A stretch of 64,000 nucleotides of DNA from positions 20,597-84,596 of the forward strand of contig CAZEQC010000007.1 of NCBI GenBank assembly GCA_964514285.1. Direction: 5' to 3'. Source of the DNA: SKLM01 sp964514285 (GTDB lineage: Bacteria; Chloroflexota; Anaerolineae; B4-G1). The notes below the pieces were generated by a model. It searched no databases. It saw only the letters and a program-made list of their open reading frames with translations, and was not told where the DNA came from. Numbering within the stretch: the first letter of the stretch is position 1; the number at the start of each line of letters is the position of its first letter. The position numbers and the translations under genes were made by a program. Shown piece after piece: positions 60,846 to 64,000 of this stretch.

Positions 60846-62294
60846 CTACTCCCTCCTCTCGACGAAAGGCGACAAATGCTGCTGAAAATGGCGTTCGAGC
60901 AGGCCTGCGTAAGCCTCTTCGTTCCTCCTCAGCGTCTCGATCAAGCGATCCCCGAACTGATCCAGAACCGAGCCGAAGGTCACGTGCAACAGTTGACGTG
61001 CATCGAACTGCTTCAATAAGGTCGGCAGATCATCATCGGACAAGGCATCCGCCGCCGGCACCTTGTCCAACTCGGCTGAGACGTGATAGGTGGCCCGATC
61101 GGTCTCGTAACGCTCGCGAGCCAGGGTCAGGATCTCCCGAAAGAAATTCGGGGCGATCTGAGCCACCCCGCGCAGCGCTTCCAGATAGCTGGTTCCCGCT
61201 GTCTTAACGTGGACGAGGCCACGGGTGAGTCTTGAGATGATGGGATAGATGCTGAACTTGTCCGAGCCGGAGTGGACGCTGAGCTTGTACGGCCCGAAAG
61301 CGCGGGCGATAGCAGCGTGCTTGGTCAGCTCTGTCTCAAACTGCTCCAGACCACCGATATAGTCGACGCCCTTTTCGAAGCGTCCGACGTAACGCGGTGC
61401 CAGGCTGACCCACTGCACGCCCAGCCGTTTGAGCTCGCTGGCGATGAAGATGTGCTCCTCAGGTGATGTGGGCGTCTCCGTCTCATCCACAGAGACCTCC
61501 AATTCGAAAGGCTTATCCCCCATCTCTTGAGCGAGGTAGCGATACATCCTAGCTGTATGGGCCACGGCCCGGCCATATTTCGCCGCCGCACGGTAGAGCG
61601 TCTCGCGGTCGAATGTGACTGCGAAGTCACCCAAGTCAAACGAACGATCCAAGTAACGCTGCCCCATATCAGCTTGGCTGATCTCCAGCACCTCCCAGGG
61701 CAACGCATCCACCCTCACCCCGAGCTCAGCGAGCGAGGCCGTATGCGCCTCATCATCCACACGGTCCCCCGGGTCTATGGTGTAGAAGGTATAGCCGGCA
61801 GCGATGAAAGCGTCCACGTCTTTCGGTGTCTTGAGGTGATCGGCGTCGGCACCGCAAGACGTGCGCCAACCAGCCTGAAATGCTCCCCAGGTGGCATCGT
61901 CCAAGACCTGCTGCGGCGTTCTTCCAGTGCGAGCGTTCTCACGCACCGATTGCTGAGCGAAGATGGGAGCGACACCCTGCCCTGCGCCGGCGACCCGCTG
62001 AGCCGCCCGGACGTGTCCGGGAGTCGCCACACCCAACCGGTCGCCGAACCCGAACGACGTTCTGAGACCCAGACAGACCGGTCGCAGCCAAGGCAGGCGG
62101 GCGCGCAGCACGGCAGCATTGTCGGGCGTCAGCGAGCAGAGGAGATTGCTATCTTGCTGCTTACCTTCGAAGCCCTCATCATCGCCCTCTACACACAAGA
62201 GCTTTTCACCCTCATCCGTTGACACCAGAGAATAGGTGGTGCCCTTCTCCTCGATCACTGAATTCTGATAAACCATCAGACCTTCACACGCCAA
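60846..62294 (-). CDS. uxaE: Tagaturonate/fructuronate epimerase (UxaE-like)
   Basis: 482 residues. It matches the UxaE family known from Thermotoga maritima: FGFGDRLGVATPGHV, then GADADHLKTPKDVDAFIAAG, YTFYTIDPGDRVDDEAH, and SVHSGSDKFSIYP and HVKTAGTSYLEAL toward the C-terminus. It converts D-tagaturonate to D-fructuronate, joining galacturonate and glucuronate breakdown, so the altronate branch is not needed. It starts with TTG at 62294, preceded by GGGGGA at 7 nt, and follows uxaC by 2 nt. Confidence 0.88.
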   Translation of the reverse strand: MACEGLMVYQNSVIEEKGTTYSLVSTDEGEKLLCVEGDDEGFEGKQQDSNLLCSLTPDNAAVLRARLPWLRPVCLGLRTSFGFGDRLGVATPGHVRAAQRVAGAGQGVAPIFAQQSVRENARTGRTPQQVLDDATWGAFQAGWRTSCGADADHLKTPKDVDAFIAAGYTFYTIDPGDRVDDEAHTASLAELGVRVDALPWEVLEISQADMGQRYLDRSFDLGDFAVTFDRETLYRAAAKYGRAVAHTARMYRYLAQEMGDKPFELEVSVDETETPTSPEEHIFIASELKRLGVQWVSLAPRYVGRFEKGVDYIGGLEQFETELTKHAAIARAFGPYKLSVHSGSDKFSIYPIISRLTRGLVHVKTAGTSYLEALRGVAQIAPNFFREILTLARERYETDRATYHVSAELDKVPAADALSDDDLPTLLKQFDARQLLHVTFGSVLDQFGDRLIETLRRNEEAYAGLLERHFQQHLSPFVERRE

Positions 62295-62296
62295 AG

Positions 62297-63742
62297 CTAT
62301 TCCCCCTTTGTCTGTGACCCGTCGAACTTGTACGCCCGTTTTGCCTGTCGATAGGCCAAGTCCAGGATCATCTCACGGCCGTCCTCTTCGTCCACGACGC
62401 CGCGCACGATCAGTCCAGCGACCCAATTGGCGCTGGCACGACGCCAGACGTCATGCCGGGCTGGGATCGATGGGAAGGCCCGCGTATCGTCATTGAACCC
62501 TACCGTGTTGTAGAGCCCGGCGGTCTCCATCACGCGCTCGAAGTAGCGCGCCATCCCGTTCAGGCTATCGTGGAACCACCAGGGAGGCCCCAGCTTCATC
62601 GCCGGATAGTGGCCGGCCAGCGGCGCCAGTTCGCGGGAGTAAGACGACTCGTCGAGGGTGAAGATAATGAGCGTCAGGCGGGGATCGTTGCCGTACGTGT
62701 TGAGAAGTGGGCGGAGATTCCGCGTGAACTCACTCCGGCGCGGGATGTCCGCCCCTACGTCCTTGCCAAAGCGCCGGTAGAGGGGGAGGTTGTGGTTTCG
62801 CACCGCGCCCACGTGGAACTGCATCACCAGGCCGTCCTCGATCGACATGCGGGCGAAGACGATCATCATGTGGCCTGTGAAGCGGCGCGCATCGTCGGCC
62901 GTCGCCTCGCCCCGGAGGGCGCGCTGGAAGATCGCCTCGGCCTCGCGAGGTGTCAGCTCCTCGGTGTAGGCCGAAACCGCCGCGTGGTCGGTTGCGGTGG
63001 CGCCCATCGCCTGGAAGAACGCGCGCCGGTCCTCCAGGGCCTCGACGAAGGCGTCGTAGGAACCGACGCTGACGCCACTCACGTCGCTCAGCACCTCGAT
63101 GTTCTGGCGCCAGCCGTCAGTCAGCAGGTTGACCACGGCGTCGGGGCGGAAAGTGGGCCGAATGTCAGCGCTCCAGTCCGAGGCCCGAAGCCGCCGGTGG
63201 TCGTCCAGCGCATCGGTGGCGGCATCGGTCGTGGTCAGCACCTCGATGTTGAACCGCTCGAAGAGGGCCCGGGGTCGGAAAGCGGGCAAGGCCAGCTTCT
63301 GCTCGATCTGGTCGTAGATCGCCTGGGCGGTCTCGCCGGTCAGCTTCTGGTCAATGCCGAAGACCTCGATCAACTCCTGCGCCAGCCATATGCCCGTGGG
63401 CGTGCCGCGGAAGAGGTGGAAGTGCTCGGCGAAGAGTTGCCAGATCTTGCGATGATCCTTCTCCACTTCTCCTCCATCGATCCGCGGTACGCCCAGCGAC
63501 TCCAGGGGGACGCTCTGGGAGTAGAGCATGCGGAAGACGTAGTGGTCGGGGATGATCAGCAGCTCGGCAGGCGTCCCCAGGGTGGCGTCCTCATCGGCGA
63601 AGAGCTGCGGATTCACGTGTCCGTGGGGGCTGATGATGGGCAGGTCGGCGACGTCGTCGTACAACTCCCGGGCGACCTGCCGCTGCGTCGGGTCGGGGTC
63701 GAAGAAGCGATCGGGGTCCAACTGCCATCTCGCGTCGGTCAT
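62297..63742 (-). CDS. uxaC: Uronate isomerase
   Basis: 481 residues. Metal-binding and catalytic segments of the amidohydrolase fold: DLPIISPHGHVNPQLFADE, HYVFRMLYSQ, TTTDAATDALDDH, MQFHVGAVRNHN and VGFNDDTRAFPSIPARHDVWRR. It isomerises glucuronate to fructuronate and galacturonate to tagaturonate. AGGAGG lies 7 nt before the ATG. First intact gene of the leftward uronate operon in this window. Confidence 0.95.
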   Translation of the reverse strand: MTDARWQLDPDRFFDPDPTQRQVARELYDDVADLPIISPHGHVNPQLFADEDATLGTPAELLIIPDHYVFRMLYSQSVPLESLGVPRIDGGEVEKDHRKIWQLFAEHFHLFRGTPTGIWLAQELIEVFGIDQKLTGETAQAIYDQIEQKLALPAFRPRALFERFNIEVLTTTDAATDALDDHRRLRASDWSADIRPTFRPDAVVNLLTDGWRQNIEVLSDVSGVSVGSYDAFVEALEDRRAFFQAMGATATDHAAVSAYTEELTPREAEAIFQRALRGEATADDARRFTGHMMIVFARMSIEDGLVMQFHVGAVRNHNLPLYRRFGKDVGADIPRRSEFTRNLRPLLNTYGNDPRLTLIIFTLDESSYSRELAPLAGHYPAMKLGPPWWFHDSLNGMARYFERVMETAGLYNTVGFNDDTRAFPSIPARHDVWRRASANWVAGLIVRGVVDEEDGREMILDLAYRQAKRAYKFDGSQTKGE

Positions 63743-63746
63743 ACGT

Positions 63747-63976
63747 TCACCTCCTGGTCTCGCGTTCGGGTAGAGGGCTGGCGGCCTGGTAGATCATAAG
63801 CACGGCGGCGAGGCTGCACCTTCCCTCGCGGCCGTCGACCAGGGCGCCCGGTTCTCCCGGAGCGCCCGAATGAAGTCCTCGAAGAGGTTGATGTGTCTCC
63901 TGGGCGAGATAGCCCGACGATCGCCACCGGCACCGGCGCCCACGATTGCGAACTCAACAGTATCCTGCACTGCCAT
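63747..63976 (-). pseudogene. Frameshifted C-terminal end of a Gfo/Idh/MocA oxidoreductase
   Basis: One frame reads AISPRRHINLFEDFIRALRENRAP and stops making sense at about 63843; a second frame continues LVDGREGRCSLAAVLMIYQAA to a TGA at 63747-63749. Joined, this is the usual end of Gfo/Idh/MocA proteins (H..LFEDFI.ALRENR.PLVDG.EGR...V..IY). A single missing base in the CCC run near 63842-63845 explains the break. A further in-frame TGA at 63989-63991 shuts the first frame upstream, so there is at least one more break or the gene begins at the ATG 63976. Real decay and sequencing error cannot be separated here. Confidence 0.6.
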
Positions 63977-64000
63977 CAACGAACCACCTCAACGCCCGAC

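Overview
The window is GC-rich, densely coded bacterial chromosome. I think it comes from a member of the Chloroflexota. This is an inference from gene content: a histidine kinase with several GAF domains, a 2-oxoacid:ferredoxin oxidoreductase, thermophile-type uronate genes and an MttB-family gene. There is no rRNA to confirm it. Most promoters I can read have a TTGNCN -35 box, a 16-18 bp spacer and a TATAAT-like -10 box. I see no phage, insertion sequence or CRISPR array.

Layout. 1-2.2 kb: envelope genes (CapA-like lipoprotein, L,D-transpeptidase). 2.2-7.6 kb: a DNA-repair island (mrfB, ogt and a HAD phosphatase leftward, mrfA rightward) around a 43-bp perfect palindrome that is a two-way promoter; this MrfA carries an HNH nuclease insert. 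7.6-11.4 kb: ornithine cyclodeaminase-like, MttB-family methyltransferase and proline racemase genes behind a long leader. 11.6-19.8 kb: a metal locus with an Fe-S type Rrf2 regulator, CopA, a small YHS protein, a second P1B ATPase, a methyltransferase and a permease; two near-identical promoter/operators tie its two halves together. 19.9-29.5 kb: tRNA-Phe and central carbon genes (malQ, glcF-glcD, GTP-type pckG, malic enzyme, a thioredoxin-reductase-like flavoprotein). 29.7-32.6 kb: leftward tsaE-tsaB-rimI-udg-membrane protein. 33-38.6 kb: three sensor kinase genes without a DNA-binding output. 38.8-48.8 kb: GDP-deoxyhexose synthesis (rmd, gmd, phosphohexomutase), tatD, polyprenyl synthase and three glycosyltransferases, probably for surface glycan. 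48.9-51 kb: nicotinamidase-like protein and NAD synthase, tRNA-Glu. 51.1-54 kb: korD-A-B-C. 54.1-64 kb: a leftward uronate operon (uxaC, uxaE, galU, GHMP kinase, SDR reductase, LarA-type protein, gnd, PfkB kinase) with a broken Gfo/Idh gene upstream.

How the parts may work together. The repair island pairs direct alkyl reversal (Ogt) with the MrfAB helicase/exonuclease pair. The uronate operon has the enzymes to turn galacturonate and glucuronate into mannonate, but no mannonate dehydratase and no KDPG aldolase. It has instead a LarA-family protein with conserved nickel-pincer residues, a PfkB kinase and 6-phosphogluconate dehydrogenase. This suggests a route mannonate > gluconate > 6-phosphogluconate > ribulose 5-phosphate. 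The GHMP kinase overlapping galU suggests a side branch that activates free uronate to UDP-uronate. These two ideas, the palindromic leaderless promoter and the HNH-bearing MrfA are the most novel points.
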